A stretch of 60,205 nucleotides of DNA, from contig CAIWTN010000146.1 in NCBI GenBank assembly GCA_903915625.1, positions 1 to 60,205 of the forward strand. The letters are read 5' to 3'. The notes under the pieces are model-generated. The model saw only the letters and a program-made list of their open reading frames with translations, was not told where the DNA came from and made no database searches. The position numbers were made by a program, and so were the translations under genes. Below are positions 9,459 through 18,979 of this stretch, piece by piece (positions within the stretch are counted from its first letter, which is position 1; every line of letters begins with the position of its first letter). The DNA is from an uncultured Pseudomonadota bacterium (lineage in GTDB: Bacteria > Bdellovibrionota_B > Oligoflexia > Oligoflexales > CAIYRB01).

Positions 9459-9641
9459 GTGGGACAGATCGTCGTGCGCCAAGAGCGCAGCTTGATCAGT
9501 GAGCCGGAGAAAATCCGCAAGATTGTTAAGGCGTTAGGTCTTGGCCGTATTGGCAAGTCGGTAACGCACAAGGATAACAATTGTATTCGCGGGATGGTTA
9601 ACAAGGTAAAGCATTTGGTCAGCTATGAGCTGAAGGTCTGA
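9459..9641 (+). CDS. rpmD: 50S ribosomal protein L30
   Basis: This small ferredoxin-like-fold protein has the L30 sequence IRKIVKALGLGRIGKSV and MVNKVKHLV. GTG 9459 gives 60 residues, the family length, with AAGGAG seven nt upstream. The in-frame GTG at 9453 sits too close to that site. Standard position between rpsE and rplO. Confidence 0.95.
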   Translation: MGQIVVRQERSLISEPEKIRKIVKALGLGRIGKSVTHKDNNCIRGMVNKVKHLVSYELKV

Positions 9642-9651
9642 GGATATAGAT

Positions 9652-10131
9652 ATGTCGACGACAGAAAAAGGCGAATTGAAATCGCTAGGCAATTTGAGTC
9701 CGGCTCCAGGCTCGCACAGGACGCGGAAGCGTCTGGGGCGTGGTATAGGATCTGGCCTTGGTAAGACTGCTGGTAAAGGCCACAAGGGTCAGCGCGCTCG
9801 CAAGAGCGGCAATGTTCGCCCAGGCTTCGAAGGCGGCCAGATGAAGCTGTATATGCGGCTTCCGAAGCGCGGGTTCACCAATTCTCTAAGAGTTGAGTAC
9901 AACGTAGTCAACCTAGAGGCGCTCAATGTGTTCGCAGACGGTAGCCAAGTCGATGTAAAAGCCTTGGATGACGCCGGCCTGCTCCGTCGTGTGCAGTGGC
10001 CAGTTAAACTATTGGGCCGCGGTCAGTTGAGTAAAAAACTGGTTGTCCTAGTTGATAGGGCCAGTGCCTCAGCGCAAGCAGCTGTTGAAAAAGCCGGCGG
10101 AACCCTTAAGCTAACGGGACAAGTTCTGTAA
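9652..10131 (+). CDS. rplO: 50S ribosomal protein L15
   Basis: The 159-residue protein has the Gly/Arg/Lys-rich N-terminal arm (GRGIGSGLGKTAGKGHKGQ) and the GFEGGQMKLYMRLPKRGF block of L15, a 50S assembly protein. ATG 9652, 10 nt after rpmD. It precedes secY as in most bacteria. Confidence 0.98.
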   Translation: MSTTEKGELKSLGNLSPAPGSHRTRKRLGRGIGSGLGKTAGKGHKGQRARKSGNVRPGFEGGQMKLYMRLPKRGFTNSLRVEYNVVNLEALNVFADGSQVDVKALDDAGLLRRVQWPVKLLGRGQLSKKLVVLVDRASASAQAAVEKAGGTLKLTGQVL

Positions 10132-10161
10132 CAAGAGGGTCAAGGCGCAAGGGAGAGTGGC

Positions 10162-11487
10162 GTGGGTCAACGGATTGCGAAACTGCCAGAAGGTACGTTA
10201 AACCACTTACAGAAAAAGATTCTGTTCACGCTTGGTTTCCTTGCGCTGTATAGAATTGGGGTCCACATCCCAATTCCCGGCGTGGATACTGCTGCGCTTG
10301 CGGATTTCTTTAAGGGTCAAGGTGCCAATCTTTTTGGCATGTTCAACATGTTTTCTGGCGGAGCTCTTCAGCGCTTCAGCGTGTGCGCTCTAGGCGTGAT
10401 GCCCTACATCTCGGCTTCTATTATTGCTCAGTTGCTGACGGTCGTTGTGCCCCACTTGGAGCAATTGTCCAAGGAAGGTGATGCTGGGCGGAAGAAGATT
10501 ACCCAGTACACCCGATACGGCGCTGTAATATTGGCGATTGTTCAAGGTTTCATGATCGCCAATACACTTGAGGGCTCTGCCTTCGGCGGTCGCAGTATGG
10601 TGTTGAGCCCGGGTTTGAGTTGGAAGCTGATTACAGTGTTGTCGTTGGCTGCCGGTACCGCATTCATAATGTGGCTTGGTGAGCAAATTACCGAGCGTGG
10701 TGTGGGTAACGGAATGTCGCTCATAATCTTTGCTGGTATTGTGGCGACGATTCCAAGCGTCATAACAAATACTTACAAGCAATATTCTACTGCAGAATTG
10801 GACGCTGCTCGAGTACTTCTGATTTTGGGCGTCTGCCTGGCCGTTACGGCGGGAGTTGTATTTATAGAGCAGGGTGCGAGGCAGATTCCGATTCAATATG
10901 CTAAGCGGCAGGTTGGTAGGAAGGTTTATGGCGGTCAGAGCTCCCACTTGCCGGTGAGAGTTAACAGCGCCGGCGTTATCCCTCCAATCTTTGCTAGTTC
11001 ACTCCTACAGTTTCCAGTGACTGTTCAGGGTCTCTGGCCGGACACGCCTATCGGTAGTGCGTTCGGTCTACTGTTTCATCCAGGCGGCTGGTTCTACAAT
11101 TTAGTCTATGTGCTTATGATTGTGTTTTTCGCTTTTTTCTACACATCGATCACGTTTAAGGCGGACGATATTGCGGAAAACCTGAAGAAGCATGGTGGGT
11201 TTATTCCGGGCATACGTCCTGGCGCCAGGACTTCAGAGTTTCTCGATAGGGTTGTTAGCAGACTAACACTCACAGGCGGTATATATCTGGCTGGTCTGTG
11301 CGTTTTGCCGGCCATCCTTACCAGTCAGTTCAATGTGCAGTTTTACTTCGGCGGTACCAGTTTACTGATCGTGGTAGGTGTTGCTCTCGAGACTTTCCGG
11401 CAGATCGACGCGCATCGTCAATCGCTCCGCTATGATGCGTTCTTGAAGGGCACAGCGGTACGCTCGCGCAGCGGGGGGACTCGCTGA
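10162..11487 (+). CDS. secY: Preprotein translocase subunit SecY
   Basis: The 441-residue protein has ten predicted transmembrane helices and SecY signatures (GVHIPIPGVD near the N-terminus, GALQRFSVCALGVMPYI, and the cytosolic KRQVGRKVYGG and PGIRPGARTSEFL loops). It forms the channel of the Sec translocon. It starts at GTG 10162 and its stop overlaps the adk start by one base (TGATG), suggesting coupling. Confidence 0.98.
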   Translation: MGQRIAKLPEGTLNHLQKKILFTLGFLALYRIGVHIPIPGVDTAALADFFKGQGANLFGMFNMFSGGALQRFSVCALGVMPYISASIIAQLLTVVVPHLEQLSKEGDAGRKKITQYTRYGAVILAIVQGFMIANTLEGSAFGGRSMVLSPGLSWKLITVLSLAAGTAFIMWLGEQITERGVGNGMSLIIFAGIVATIPSVITNTYKQYSTAELDAARVLLILGVCLAVTAGVVFIEQGARQIPIQYAKRQVGRKVYGGQSSHLPVRVNSAGVIPPIFASSLLQFPVTVQGLWPDTPIGSAFGLLFHPGGWFYNLVYVLMIVFFAFFYTSITFKADDIAENLKKHGGFIPGIRPGARTSEFLDRVVSRLTLTGGIYLAGLCVLPAILTSQFNVQFYFGGTSLLIVVGVALETFRQIDAHRQSLRYDAFLKGTAVRSRSGGTR

Positions 11488-12128
11488 TGATCGTGGTGTT
11501 GACAGGTGCACCGGGTGCAGGCAAAGGGACCCAGGCTGAGCTGTTAGCCAAACGAGGCGGCTTTAAGAAGCTGTCGACTGGTGACGCTCTAAGGAAGCAC
11601 GTCAAGGCTGGAACTAGCATTGGTAAGCTTGCCGGGGCCGTGATGGAGCGCGGTGAGTTGGTTTCTGACGAATTACTCTTTAGTATACTGCGGGAAGAGT
11701 TGGCCCTATTGTCTGAGGGTGAGCTGATTCTACTCGATGGTTACCCGAGAAATATTGCTCAGGCAGAGGCATTGGATTCGCTTAAGTCGACTCATCCAGT
11801 CAAGGCCGCTATTTTGTTGGACGTACCGAGGCAAGAGCTGGTTGCCCGACTCAGTGGGCGGCGAGTGTGTGGCGGGTGTGGTGCGACATATCATGTTAAG
11901 GAGCAACCATCGAAGGTTGCTGGAATTTGCGATAAATGCGGCGGGGAGTTGAGTCAGAGGCCTGACGATAGCCCGTCGAGTGTTAACGTGAGATTGGATA
12001 TTTACGAAAAGGCTACTCGGCCGGTTCTCGAGTATTACCGTAAACACGGTGTTTTTCGTGAAGTTGTCGGTGTTGGAGACCCCGAGTCAATCTATGGTGT
12101 GCTTAGGGATACCATAAGTGGGTTTTAA
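11487..12128 (+). CDS. adk: Adenylate kinase, zinc-LID type
   Basis: The protein (213 residues) interconverts ATP+AMP and 2 ADP. It has the P-loop GAPGAGKGT (residues 7-15), the DGYPRN motif and a LID with four cysteines (CGGC and CDKC, residues about 128-152), which predicts a bound zinc, known from Gram-positive and some proteobacterial enzymes. The gene follows secY with a one-base overlap, the common secY-adk arrangement. Confidence 0.97.
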   Translation: MIVVLTGAPGAGKGTQAELLAKRGGFKKLSTGDALRKHVKAGTSIGKLAGAVMERGELVSDELLFSILREELALLSEGELILLDGYPRNIAQAEALDSLKSTHPVKAAILLDVPRQELVARLSGRRVCGGCGATYHVKEQPSKVAGICDKCGGELSQRPDDSPSSVNVRLDIYEKATRPVLEYYRKHGVFREVVGVGDPESIYGVLRDTISGF

Positions 12129-12154
12129 AATAGTGCTGGCGGCGAAGGCAGTGC

Positions 12155-12183
12155 TTGCTCCTAAGAGATTGTTAAGGTATTAT
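12155..12183 (+). promoter_or_regulatory. Candidate promoter for infA and the alpha operon
   Basis: TTGCTC at 12155-12160, a 17-bp spacer and TATTAT at 12178-12183 lie in the 145-bp gap between adk and infA, the largest gap inside the ribosomal cluster. The -10 matches five of six consensus bases. A separate promoter here fits the classical division before infA/rpmJ/rpsM. Confidence 0.45.
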
Positions 12184-12273
12184 TCCGCGGAAATTTGCAT
12201 GTGCTGGTGAAGGCGTTTGTCTCTTTCAGTGCAATTTAGCAGATTCTATAACGAAAAAAGATGACAGGGTAGC

Positions 12274-12492
12274 ATGGCAAAAGAAGATGTTATTGAAGTA
12301 GAAGGTACGGTGAAAGAGCCGTTGCCTAATGCCATGTTCAAGGTTCAGTTAGAGAATGGGCACGAGGTTCTGGCCCATATTAGTGGGAAGATGAGGATGC
12401 ATTTCATCAGGATACTTCCTGGTGACAAGGTTAAATTAGAGATTTCGCCATACGATCTGACCCGTGGTCGGATTGTTTACCGGACTAAATAG
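12274..12492 (+). CDS. infA: Translation initiation factor IF-1
   Basis: The 72-residue OB-fold protein is typical IF-1: [13 protein letters not shown] start, [15 protein letters not shown] core and GRIVYR end. It binds the A site of the 30S subunit during initiation. ATG 12274. It heads the infA-rpmJ-rpsM group. Confidence 0.98.
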   Translation: MAKEDVIEVEGTVKEPLPNAMFKVQLENGHEVLAHISGKMRMHFIRILPGDKVKLEISPYDLTRGRIVYRTK

Positions 12493-12510
12493 TAGGTTAA
12501 GAGGTTAGGC

Positions 12511-12624
12511 ATGAAAGTTCGCGCAAGCGTCAAACCGATTTGTGATAAATGCAAGGTGATCCGTCGCTCTGGCGTCGTCCGTATCATCTGCGAAGTAAAA
12601 AAGCACAAGCAACGTCAGGGCTGA
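12511..12624 (+). CDS. rpmJ: 50S ribosomal protein L36, zinc form
   Basis: This 37-residue frame reads [16 protein letters not shown] and ends KHKQRQG, which is L36 with the CxxC and C-x4-H zinc ligands intact (C+ type). It lies 18 nt after infA and 31 nt before rpsM. It is the smallest ribosomal protein of the window. Confidence 0.97.
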   Translation: MKVRASVKPICDKCKVIRRSGVVRIICEVKKHKQRQG

Positions 12625-12655
12625 GCTGCGCCTGACTGACTGAGGAGTGTTGAGA

Positions 12656-13036
12656 ATGGCACGTATTGCAGGGGTCGACCTACCCAATCATAAGCGCATT
12701 GATGTAGCGCTGCAGAGTATTTATGGGGTCGGCCGTCACGTGAGCAAGCAGATTGTTGATGCCGCGGGTCTAGATCCAAATATGAAGGCTGGTGACTTGG
12801 ATCCGAATCAGGTCAACGAGATTCGGAAAGCCTTGGATGTTTATACGGTTGAGGGTGATCTTCGTCGTGAGATCGCACTAAACATTAAGCGGCTGGTAGA
12901 TTTGGGCTGCTACCGTGGAATCAGGCATCGTCGCGGATTGCCCGTGCGTGGTCAGCGTTCCAAAACCAACGCTCGTACGCGTAAGGGTCCTAGAAAAACG
13001 GTCGCCGGTAAGAAGAAGGCGCCAACCTCTAAGTAA
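12656..13036 (+). CDS. rpsM: 30S ribosomal protein S13
   Basis: [14 protein letters not shown] is the canonical S13 start, followed by the helix-two-turn-helix region ([13 protein letters not shown]) and the basic tail [16 protein letters not shown] 12656 (126 residues) is chosen over an in-frame GTG at 12647 because GAGGA sits 9 nt upstream. S13 contacts P-site tRNA and S19. Confidence 0.97.
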   Translation: MARIAGVDLPNHKRIDVALQSIYGVGRHVSKQIVDAAGLDPNMKAGDLDPNQVNEIRKALDVYTVEGDLRREIALNIKRLVDLGCYRGIRHRRGLPVRGQRSKTNARTRKGPRKTVAGKKKAPTSK

Positions 13037-13083
13037 CCGCAGTAAATCGATAGATGTACTGTATTCGATAAGGATAGTGGCCG

Positions 13084-13467
13084 ATGAAGCCAGCCGTAAA
13101 AAAGAAAAAAGTTAAGCGCAACGTCCCAATGGGTGTGGCTCATGTGAAGGCGACGTTCAATAACACTATCATTACCTTTACTGACGTGAACGGCGATGTG
13201 GTGTCTTGGTCAACTTCGGGCGCTAAGGGCTTTAAGGGCTCTAGGAAAAGTACGCCCTTTGCTGCACAGGTTGCTGCTGAGGAGGCCGCTAGGCGCGCTA
13301 TGGATAGTGGCATGAGATCGGTGGCAGTTCTGGTCAACGGTCCTGGTGCCGGGCGCGAGAGCGCTGTTAGAGCGATTTCGGCAGTTGGTATGAAAGTGAC
13401 TCTTTTGAAGGATGTGACACCGATACCACACAACGGGTGTCGTCCTCCGAAGCGTCGTCGTGTTTGA
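13084..13467 (+). CDS. rpsK: 30S ribosomal protein S11
   Basis: The 127-residue protein has the S11 motifs [29 protein letters not shown] and the C-terminal [14 protein letters not shown]11 forms the 30S platform near the Shine-Dalgarno helix. ATG 13084. Confidence 0.98.
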   Translation: MKPAVKKKKVKRNVPMGVAHVKATFNNTIITFTDVNGDVVSWSTSGAKGFKGSRKSTPFAAQVAAEEAARRAMDSGMRSVAVLVNGPGAGRESAVRAISAVGMKVTLLKDVTPIPHNGCRPPKRRRV

Positions 13468-13514
13468 TAGTTTTTCTCGATAATTAGAATTAGTCCGCTT
13501 GTGGAGGATTGGCT

Positions 13515-14141
13515 TTGGCCAGGTATACAGGTCCAGTTTGCAGGTTTTGCCGTCGTGAAGGCACCAAATTGTTTCTTAAAGGCGAGCGGTGCATGACCGA
13601 CAAGTGCGCTTTCGAGCGTAAGGGTTACGCCCCTGGTCAGCACGGGCAGAGACGCGCGAAGGTGTCTGAGTACGGATCTCAGCTGCGGGAAAAGCAGAAG
13701 GTTAAGCGCGTCTACGGCGTGCTTGAACGGCAGTTCCGTCTGACATTCAAGAGGTCGGTAGCGGAGCGTGGCGTGACAAGCGACATTTTCTTCCGCAATC
13801 TGGAGTTGCGGTTAGATAACGTTGTCTATCGCATGGGCTTTGCTCGTAGCCGTAATGAAGGGCGTCAGGTTGTTCGGCATAACCATGTTTTGATCAATGG
13901 TAAGCGCTGCAACATTCCTAGTGCGCGTCTCAAGATTGGTGACGTGGTGGCGCTTGCCGAGAAAAGCGGTAAGAAGACTCAGTTCCAATTGGCGGGGGAG
14001 CTTTTCGCTCGTCGGGTCGGCTTGCAGTGGTTCCAGGTTGATCATGCGAAGGGTACTGGTAAGATCGTGTCGAATCCGACGCGTGATGATATCCAGCTGC
14101 CCGTCAAGGAACGGCTGATCGTCGAGCTTTACTCCAAGTAA
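13515..14141 (+). CDS. rpsD: 30S ribosomal protein S4, zinc form (TTG start)
   Basis: The N-terminus MARYTGPVCRFCRREG is canonical S4. Cysteines in CRFC, GERC and DKC make the zinc-binding (C+) form. The S4 RNA-binding domain follows (NVVYRMGFARSRNEGRQVVRH). TTG 13515 matches the family start and lies six nt after GGAGGA; the in-frame TTG 13509 is too close. It is the third TTG-started ribosomal gene here. Confidence 0.96.
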   Translation: MARYTGPVCRFCRREGTKLFLKGERCMTDKCAFERKGYAPGQHGQRRAKVSEYGSQLREKQKVKRVYGVLERQFRLTFKRSVAERGVTSDIFFRNLELRLDNVVYRMGFARSRNEGRQVVRHNHVLINGKRCNIPSARLKIGDVVALAEKSGKKTQFQLAGELFARRVGLQWFQVDHAKGTGKIVSNPTRDDIQLPVKERLIVELYSK

Positions 14142-14201
14142 GGTAGATGGTCGAGCGAGGTCTGGAATTCGTACTTGCGTCTTAACGGGGATGGTTTTTC
14201 T

Positions 14202-15212
14202 ATGCATCGTAACTGGCAAGATCTGATTCGTCCGAAAAATCTCGAAGCTGACGTGCTTCACGAAACCTATGGTAAATTCGTAGCCAAACCTCTTGAGCGA
14301 GGCTACGGTCTTACCCTTGGCAACAGTCTGCGCCGGGTATTGCTCTCGAGTATAAACGGCGCTGCAATCGTCGCAGTCCGTATTCAAGGCGTGGACCATG
14401 AGTTTTCCACGGTACCTGGCGTGAAAGAGGACGTGACTGATATGATTTTGAACCTCAAGCAGGTTAGCTTGAGGTATCTCGGCGATTCAGACGCAACGTT
14501 GAAGGTTAGTGCGGTAGGGCCCGGAGTCGTCAAGGCTGGTGACATCCAGACAGACGGTGAGGTAGAGGTCCTTAATCCAGATCAAGTGATCGCTACGATC
14601 GACAACGAAGGTCGCTTAGAGATGGAGATGATTGTTCGGCACGGACGCGGTTACGTGTCTGCCGATACAAATCGCACTGAGGATCTTGCCACTGGCTTCA
14701 TAGCTATTGATTCGATCTTTGCCCCGGTTCGCCGCGTTGCTTACAATGTGTCTAACGCTCGCGTGGGTCAGATGACCGACTACGATAAGTTGACTTTGGA
14801 GGTCTGGACTAACGGTGCAGTTAGGCCGGACGATGCAGTAGCCTACGCCGCCAAGATTTTGAAAGAGCAGCTCACGATTTTCGTGAACTTCGATGAGGCT
14901 GAGGAAGAAGAAGTCAAAGCTTTTGATGATGGGTCTGGTAAGGCTAGCCTCAACGAGAATCTATTCAAGACAGTGGATTCTCTGGAGCTTAGCGTAAGGG
15001 CGGCAAACTGCCTGGAAAACGCAAATATTAAGTATATCGGTGAGTTGGTGACTAAGTCTGAGTCTGAGATGCTTAAGACAAAGAATTTTGGCCGTAAATC
15101 GCTTAACGAAATCAAAGATATTTTGAGCGAAATGGGTTTGTCTTTGGGTATGAAGATCGATGGTTTTGACCCAAGCACTCTACGTAAACAAGAAGATGAG
15201 CCGAAGCAATAA
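14202..15212 (+). CDS. rpoA: RNA polymerase alpha subunit
   Basis: The 336-residue protein has the assembly domain ([17 protein letters not shown], residues about 35-55), an acidic linker with EEEEV and the promoter-UP-element-binding C-terminal domain ([12 protein letters not shown] and [13 protein letters not shown]). ATG 14202 is chosen over the in-frame upstream start at 14175 because it fits the family length. It lies between rpsD and rplQ as usual. Confidence 0.98.
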   Translation: MHRNWQDLIRPKNLEADVLHETYGKFVAKPLERGYGLTLGNSLRRVLLSSINGAAIVAVRIQGVDHEFSTVPGVKEDVTDMILNLKQVSLRYLGDSDATLKVSAVGPGVVKAGDIQTDGEVEVLNPDQVIATIDNEGRLEMEMIVRHGRGYVSADTNRTEDLATGFIAIDSIFAPVRRVAYNVSNARVGQMTDYDKLTLEVWTNGAVRPDDAVAYAAKILKEQLTIFVNFDEAEEEEVKAFDDGSGKASLNENLFKTVDSLELSVRAANCLENANIKYIGELVTKSESEMLKTKNFGRKSLNEIKDILSEMGLSLGMKIDGFDPSTLRKQEDEPKQ

Positions 15213-15224
15213 GAGGCAGATGAA

Positions 15225-15659
15225 ATGCGTCACCTTAATGGATATCGTAAATTAGGTCGGGATTCGTCCCATCGTAGGGCTATGCTCCGAAATATGGCTA
15301 CGTCGCTGGTGTTGCATGAGCGCATCGAGACGACTGTGCCGAAGGCGAAGGAGCTACGCGGGATAGTCGACAGGATGATCACCCTCGGTAAAAAAGGTGA
15401 TCTTCACGCTCGTAGGATGGCAGCAAGCTACCTATTTGACGACGAAGCCGTTACCAAAGTATTTGGCGATCTGGCAGAGCGCTTTCGCACTCGCCCAGGT
15501 GGATATACGCGGATCTTGAAGAAGGGTTTCCGCTTCGGCGACGGTGCAGATATAGCCCTCTTAGAGCTAGTCGATTTCCAGTCGAAGGGAGCCAGTGGAG
15601 CGGAGTTAGCTAAAAGTGACAAGCCTAAGGCTAAGAAGGGCGCAAAGTCAGCCGTTTGA
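15225..15659 (+). CDS. rplQ: 50S ribosomal protein L17
   Basis: [20 protein letters not shown] is the L17 signature. The 144-residue protein carries a Lys/Ala-rich C-terminal extension beyond the usual core. It is the last gene of the alpha operon, 12 nt after rpoA, and is followed by an intrinsic terminator. Confidence 0.98.
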   Translation: MRHLNGYRKLGRDSSHRRAMLRNMATSLVLHERIETTVPKAKELRGIVDRMITLGKKGDLHARRMAASYLFDDEAVTKVFGDLAERFRTRPGGYTRILKKGFRFGDGADIALLELVDFQSKGASGAELAKSDKPKAKKGAKSAV

Positions 15660-15688
15660 ACGGTAGGTCCTATTTGATTAAGCAATTG

Positions 15689-15714
15689 ACCCAGCGTAGG
15701 CGCTGGGTTTTTTT
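15689..15714 (+). terminator. Intrinsic terminator of the ribosomal cluster
   Basis: A perfect 8-bp stem (ACCCAGCG / CGCTGGGT) with a TAGG loop is followed by seven T residues. It lies 30 nt after the rplQ stop and closes the 15-kb ribosomal transcription unit. Confidence 0.93.
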
Positions 15715-15784
15715 GTTTCTCGATTTATAAGCGTGGCTAGGATTGTGATATGCTTATGGTATTGCCAGACGGGGAGCGATAGCC

Positions 15785-16228
15785 ATGGTTAGATTCCTTT
15801 CCTGCATAGGACTTTTATTCTGTCTTTTGGGCTGTTCTGGCAGTGGGAATCTTTGGCGAGATTTTGATAGTTGGATATTCGCAAAGTACGGAAAGACTAT
15901 TTTTGTTAAGCCAGAGGAGCTGACGGTTCGGGGCGTGCACCTAGGTACTGGTGAAGTTACATCTAGCGACGTGGTCATCGAAGGGCGGATAACTGACGTA
16001 AGTGAGCATGGCACATATTTTGTGCTGTTCGATGATGTGGGGCGTTTACTTGTAGTGCTTTCTGAGATGGGCACGGATGTTCCTATTGGCGCGTTTGAGC
16101 AGTCAGGTTCGATTCGAGTGCTTGGTTCCATAGAGAGCGGGAAAAAGGGCCTTCCCTTCTTGCGTGCGCGCGCAATTAGATTTCTTCGCGATGGGACAGA
16201 AAGGGCTAGAAGCGGCAAAGAGGCATGA
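15785..16228 (+). CDS. Small lipoprotein, possible OB-fold
   Basis: The 147-residue protein has a lipoprotein signal peptide with lipobox LLGC (Cys17). The mature part has an alternating beta pattern (VVIEGRITDVSEHGTYFVLFDD, in part) that resembles OB-fold nucleic-acid or ligand-binding domains; this is a pattern impression, not a family match. The stop overlaps the start of the LptF/G-family permease by four bases (ATGA). They are probably translated together, which suggests a shared envelope role. Confidence 0.75.
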   Translation: MVRFLSCIGLLFCLLGCSGSGNLWRDFDSWIFAKYGKTIFVKPEELTVRGVHLGTGEVTSSDVVIEGRITDVSEHGTYFVLFDDVGRLLVVLSEMGTDVPIGAFEQSGSIRVLGSIESGKKGLPFLRARAIRFLRDGTERARSGKEA

Positions 16229-17313
16229 CACTTTTTTTTTATATCATTCGAGATTATTTGAAGTACGTGTTCGGCACCATTTTGCTGACGGTTTTTCTGT
16301 TCGTCCTGTTTGATTTGATTCATAAATCTTCGAAGGATTTTGCCGAGTATAGTCCTTCTGCGATCATGATATTTAGGTTCTATCTATATCAAGTTCCTGC
16401 TCAAGTAGTTCAGGCTCTTCCAATAGCGGCTTTATTGTCATCCGTGATTACGATGATCTTTTTGAGTCGGACCAACGAGATCACTGCCATGAGGGCAGCT
16501 GGTATGAGTGCCTGGCAGATTGGTAGGGGGTTGGCCTACGGCGGATTCGGATTGAGTGTGCTCGCTCTGGTAGTGGGTGAGCTTTGGTTGCCTCGACTGG
16601 CGCAGCGGGTCCACTACATCCAGGAAGTGGAAATGCGCGGCATTCGGGATGATCAGATTGCCTCAGCTGTTAAGTGGTTTAGGCATGGCCAGAGTTTGTT
16701 GAACTTTCAGGAATTTGAGCCCATCAGTCAGGTTTTAACTAATGTAGAAATTGTTGAATTACGGGCAAATTTTCGACCAATTCGTACCATCCGAGCTAGT
16801 ACTGCTGCTTACCTTCCGGAGCAGAAGATATGGCGTTTAAAAGGGATAAATACTGTTCACTTTAAACGAGATGGAACACTAGATCATGTCGGTTATACGG
16901 AGGGGCTGAAGTTGGCGCTGCCGATTGAGCCCGCTAAGTTGAAGAAGGAAAGACGTAAACCTAATGAATTAAGTATTTTCGAATTGAGCGAGTTAGTGGA
17001 AAGGGGCGAGGAGTCGGGTGCTGACACTGTGCCCTATCGGGTGGATCTGCAGGGCAAGATTGCCTACCCCTTCGCAGCGTTTGTTGTGAGCCTTATCGGA
17101 CTCAAGTTTGGTTACAAATCGGAGCGTAGTACTGAAACAGCGAGAGGCGTATTGGTCGCCTTTTTCATTGGAATCAGTTACTGGTTTGTGATGAGCGCTT
17201 CACGCGCTCTGGGACTGCAAGGAGCGCTCCACCCATTTCTTGCGGCATGGATGCCTAATTTTATTGTGTCGGCAATTATTGGGATCGATGCTTGGATGGG
17301 TCAAAAGCTCTGA
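16225..17313 (+). CDS. LptF/LptG-family permease (YjgP/YjgQ)
   Basis: The 362-residue protein has the family layout: N-terminal helices after the IIRDYLKYV start, the conserved EITAMRAAGMSAWQI region, a central periplasmic beta-jellyroll domain (residues about 130-255), then helices 4-6. LptF and LptG form the inner-membrane part of the LPS extraction machine with LptB. Only one such gene is present here; the partner and LptB are not in the window. I cannot decide between F and G. It overlaps the upstream lipoprotein gene by four bases. Confidence 0.88.
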   Translation: MTLFFYIIRDYLKYVFGTILLTVFLFVLFDLIHKSSKDFAEYSPSAIMIFRFYLYQVPAQVVQALPIAALLSSVITMIFLSRTNEITAMRAAGMSAWQIGRGLAYGGFGLSVLALVVGELWLPRLAQRVHYIQEVEMRGIRDDQIASAVKWFRHGQSLLNFQEFEPISQVLTNVEIVELRANFRPIRTIRASTAAYLPEQKIWRLKGINTVHFKRDGTLDHVGYTEGLKLALPIEPAKLKKERRKPNELSIFELSELVERGEESGADTVPYRVDLQGKIAYPFAAFVVSLIGLKFGYKSERSTETARGVLVAFFIGISYWFVMSASRALGLQGALHPFLAAWMPNFIVSAIIGIDAWMGQKL

Positions 17314-17396
17314 GTTGACCTCTTGGATTAGTCGCAATATGCTTTGGTGCTAGTTTGACTATCTGTGGCGCTCAAACATCTATGGAGGTTTAGGCA

Positions 17397-17810
17397 ATGG
17401 TTTTGAGATTAGGATTACTGCTGTCGTTGATGCTGACGTGGTCTTGCTCCGAAGATGAGCAAACAGCGAAGGAACCAGTGGCAGTTGAGCAGAAAGCTCC
17501 TGATGCTCCCGGTGCTGATGCTGGTGAAGGTGTCTCCAAGCCTGCAGGCGTGGGCGCTGCTGATGCTGTCACTGCGGAAAAAAGCGAACCAGCGGTGAAC
17601 GCCGCGAAGGAAGCTGTGCCCGCAACGGTAGCTGCTTTTGTTGTAAAATCGAAACAACTTAATGTCCGCAAGGGCCCAAGCACAGAAGAGCCAGTCGTGC
17701 GCAAGTTGAGCGCTGGTGACAAGGTGGAGGCACTAAGCTGCGAGAAGAGCTGGTGCAAAATCGCTGAGAGTGAGTTCGTTTCAGAGAAGTTCCTGAAGAA
17801 AGTTAAGTAA
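17397..17810 (+). CDS. SH3-domain lipoprotein
   Basis: The 137-residue protein starts with a hydrophobic signal and a possible lipobox (WSC, Cys17). An Ala/Pro/Glu-rich linker follows (residues 20-80), then a bacterial SH3 domain (KQLNVRKGPSTEEPVVRKL onwards, residues about 85-135). Bacterial SH3 domains often bind peptidoglycan or sit in cell-wall-associated proteins. The linker could span the periplasm. Two cysteines in the SH3 domain (SCEKSWC) may pair. Confidence 0.8.
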   Translation: MVLRLGLLLSLMLTWSCSEDEQTAKEPVAVEQKAPDAPGADAGEGVSKPAGVGAADAVTAEKSEPAVNAAKEAVPATVAAFVVKSKQLNVRKGPSTEEPVVRKLSAGDKVEALSCEKSWCKIAESEFVSEKFLKKVK

Positions 17811-17826
17811 GCCCTGAGTTTTGGGT

Positions 17827-17861
17827 AACCCCTTTGAATTAAAGATAAAGTCAAAGGGGTT
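17827..17861 (+). terminator. Hairpin after the SH3 lipoprotein gene
   Basis: A perfect 11-bp inverted repeat (AACCCCTTTGA / TCAAAGGGGTT) with a 13-nt A-rich loop lies 16 nt after the stop at 17810. There is no clear T-run after it, so it may be a weak or Rho-assisted terminator or an mRNA 3' stabiliser. Confidence 0.55.
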
Positions 17862-17914
17862 CTCAAGGCTTTGTTCGTTCTGCCGATGTCGTTCATGTGC
17901 GTGGAGGAAACGCC

Positions 17915-18877
17915 GTGAATGAATCTAATTCTGCCAACATTTCGTCAAACTTCGACTTTTTCTCCGTTGATAGATTAATCGATAATTCGGTCACTGATTT
18001 CGACCTTTTTATTAACCTTCGCGACCATTTTATACTTTATAGCGGTAGCGGCTACAGATGGAGTCGGGAAGAGCTCACTCATCTGTTTCATGCTGGTCAT
18101 ACCTCTTTGTATGTTCGCAAACAGGACGTGTCCAAGACCATGATGTACGAGGCAATTGCTAAGTTGCCTACGGTGCGTCAGGATTTGTCACCCTCCGAAC
18201 GCATCCGTGCAATCGAAGATCTTGGTGCAAAATTTACTCAATGCCTCTTCGAGGGGGAAATTACCGAAGCTTGCACAGATAAAGCAAAGTTAATCGCCCA
18301 AGAGCTTACTGATTGTATCCTCGAAGACCGGAGCTGCGTATTAAATCTAGGAGATCTGGCCGGGCATGACTTTTACACTTTTTATCATAGTATCAGGGTT
18401 TCGGCTTACTCAGTAGCAGTGGCTGTATCTCTGGGACTGAGCGATGTTCAGCTGTTGCGAGAGATAGCGCTTGGCGGGGTATTACACGACGTTGGTAAGC
18501 GTGATGTTCCGGTCGCGCTACTCAATAAATCTGGACCACTTAGTGAGCCTGAATGGAGTATAGTTCGGTCTCATCCAAAAGTCGGTCACGCTAATATTGC
18601 CCAAAGTATCTTATCCCACGTTCCCCGTGAAATAGTTCTACATCATCATGAGCGCCGCAGCGGGTTGGGGTATCCAGATGGACTGGATCATAGAAGTCTT
18701 TTGACTGAAGTCCAGATTGTGACTTTAGCCGATATCTTCGACGCATTGACATCAGCCCGCTCGTACCAAAAGCGGAGAACCCGTTTCGAGGCGCTGGATT
18801 TTATAAAACACAAACTTCTTAAAGACGATATCTGCCCAAATGCTTTCCGGGCGTTAGTTTCGTGCCTGACGGCCTAG
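17915..18877 (+). CDS. HD-GYP domain protein
   Basis: The 320-residue protein has a poorly conserved N-terminal half and a C-terminal HD-GYP domain. Visible motifs are HDVGK (metal-binding HD), the later HHHER and GLGYPDGL, and DIFDALTSARSY. HD-GYP enzymes hydrolyse cyclic di-GMP; the GYP triplet is intact, so activity is plausible. No transmembrane segment or receiver domain is seen. GTG 17915 is chosen because GGAGGA lies six nt upstream; an earlier in-frame GTG at 17897 precedes that site. Confidence 0.92.
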   Translation: MNESNSANISSNFDFFSVDRLIDNSVTDFDLFINLRDHFILYSGSGYRWSREELTHLFHAGHTSLYVRKQDVSKTMMYEAIAKLPTVRQDLSPSERIRAIEDLGAKFTQCLFEGEITEACTDKAKLIAQELTDCILEDRSCVLNLGDLAGHDFYTFYHSIRVSAYSVAVAVSLGLSDVQLLREIALGGVLHDVGKRDVPVALLNKSGPLSEPEWSIVRSHPKVGHANIAQSILSHVPREIVLHHHERRSGLGYPDGLDHRSLLTEVQIVTLADIFDALTSARSYQKRRTRFEALDFIKHKLLKDDICPNAFRALVSCLTA

Positions 18878-18979
18878 AATGATCTCGACCTGGCTGCATA
18901 TCGTCATTGCATACCTTGCCTTGGTTGAGGATGATGGGAAAAAGTGCAGACCAATAGGTTTTGGAGAATCTGAAAAGGC

